From positions 1 to 23,104 of IMG/VR virus record IMGVR_UViG_3300009414_000080: a DNA stretch of 23,104 nt. One strand, given 5' to 3'. The translations under genes and the position numbers were made by a program. The notes under the pieces are model-generated. The model did not search any database and was not told the origin of the DNA. It saw nothing but the letters and a program-made list of their open reading frames with translations. The stretch is from a virus. Positions 22,305-23,104 of this stretch are shown here, one piece after another; position 1 is the stretch's first letter, and each line of letters starts with the position of its first letter.

Positions 22305-23104
22305 TACTATCCTCCAGTTTATTTGTACCGCTGCGCTCCTCGGCTACCTCGCCAAATGTGCGCCCGTCGCCTTCAAGTTTTGCTTCCTGGCCGGTGTAGT
22401 CCTGCCAGCGCAAAACGGTAACATCGCAATATTGCGGGTTTTTTTCCATTCCAAACCCAATGCGCCCCAAGTTGTGACATGCGATTATCGTGCTTCCTGA
22501 GCCACTAAAAGGCTCCCACACAATAGCGCCTTTCTCCGTGTGCGCCCTTATTGCCCTTTCCGGTAGGCATACCGGAAAGGCCGCCACGTGCCTTGTTAAA
22601 GGGCGGTCATCAGTTGATTCCTCCCGCGTGTCCCAAACTGCCCGGGAGCTAATATCCCAATCGTGGACTTGATCTTTGCCGCCGCCCGGCATTCGCCACG
22701 TCCAAATATTTTCCCACTCTTGATAATGTGGAATGCTGGTGTGATACGACCAAAAAGGCTGTTGGAGCCGATTAAAAGGCTTATACCAGACCCTTTGTGC
22801 GTACAAATCACAGCGCCGGTCAACGTGGAAAATGCGCCAATAATCTATAGAAATAGGATAAATGCAAGCCCGAGAACTTCCCGTCAATGGTCCCGCATGA
22901 GCCATTGCCGCAATTTCGTCAAAATTTATAAAGAAGAAACCACCCGGCTTTATTGTCTCCAGCGCACTATCTGCGACGGCTTCCAACAATTTTAAATGTT
23001 CAGCAAAAGAAACGTCTTCCTCGTACTCTTTCCCCACTGCATAAGGGGGCGACGTTAAGCCCATATCGGCTTGCCGCCCATCCATCAACCGCGCCACATC
23101 CTCG
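22282..23104 (-). CDS. DNA methyltransferase, beta class, 5' end beyond window
   Basis: The frame is open at the right edge (EDVARLMDG... begins before any start), so the N-terminus is missing. Motif IV TSPPY (DNA about 23055-23041) comes before motif I EPFSGSGST (about 190 residues later), with FGMEKNPQY (motif II) after it and RHVAAFPVCLPERAI as motif X; this order is beta class, transferring methyl to the amino group of adenine or cytosine. SPPY favours N4-cytosine but N6-adenine is not excluded. It would protect phage DNA from host restriction or mark a packaging site. No restriction partner is visible. The TGA overlaps the small terminase start by 23 bp, so it is coupled to the late operon. 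Confidence 0.88.
   Translation of the reverse strand, partial: EDVARLMDGRQADMGLTSPPYAVGKEYEEDVSFAEHLKLLEAVADSALETIKPGGFFFINFDEIAAMAHAGPLTGSSRACIYPISIDYWRIFHVDRRCDLYAQRVWYKPFNRLQQPFWSYHTSIPHYQEWENIWTWRMPGGGKDQVHDWDISSRAVWDTREESTDDRPLTRHVAAFPVCLPERAIRAHTEKGAIVWEPFSGSGSTIIACHNLGRIGFGMEKNPQYCDVTVLRWQDYTGQEAKLEGDGRTFGEVAEERSGTNKLEDSNGTGYKS

Noticed and set aside
1-23104. tRNA genes, integrase, attachment site, lysis genes or origin
   Set aside because: I looked for cloverleaf-like patterns, recombinase motifs and lysis proteins and found nothing that I could support.

Overview
The window is the head-and-tail half of a siphovirus genome, either a free phage or a prophage. I see no integrase, attachment site, tRNA or host gene, so integration state and host cannot be decided. 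Strong Shine-Dalgarno sequences and TTGC-17 bp-TATATT promoters fit a bacterium with a standard sigma-70-like factor; I do not assign a host taxon.

Most genes lie on the minus strand and read from right to left in late-gene order. At the right edge is a partial beta-class DNA methyltransferase (22282-23104). It is followed by small terminase, a DUF1064 nuclease, large terminase, a DUF4055-type portal, and an 869-residue MuF head protein with a large C-terminal extension. A 147-residue unknown gene overlaps the MuF end. After an interruption the minus-strand order resumes with scaffold, P22-like coat, a small basic protein, head-tail connector, gp10/virion-morphogenesis-like protein, tail terminator and tail tube. 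Then come an 87-residue unknown gene, a tail assembly chaperone pair joined by a likely -1 frameshift, the tape measure, a small tail protein and a tail hub protein that runs off the left edge. Most junctions are 1-4 bp stop/start overlaps or gaps under 30 bp, as in one translationally coupled operon.

The interruption (about 13610-15690) is a plus-strand cassette of four small genes: a helical protein, a DUF932 protein, an unknown protein and a ribbon-helix-helix protein. It has two near-identical promoters with identical (AC)n ribosome-binding leaders. A bidirectional terminator-like hairpin and a minus-strand promoter lie at its left end, and a perfect 16-bp inverted repeat lies at its right, convergent end. 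It looks like a self-contained transcription unit inserted in the head operon, and the scaffold/coat genes appear to have their own promoter beyond it.

The main points for a second look are: (1) the GGGAAAC frameshift site joining the tail chaperone frames; (2) the MuF C-terminal extension, which looks like an ADP-ribosyltransferase-type domain, with an overlapping possible immunity or partner gene; (3) about a dozen degenerate 45-60-residue repeats in the C-terminal 40% of the tape measure, two pairs of which are still identical at DNA level; and (4) the duplicated promoter-leader, one copy of which carries an extra 11-bp hairpin at the predicted transcript 5' end.
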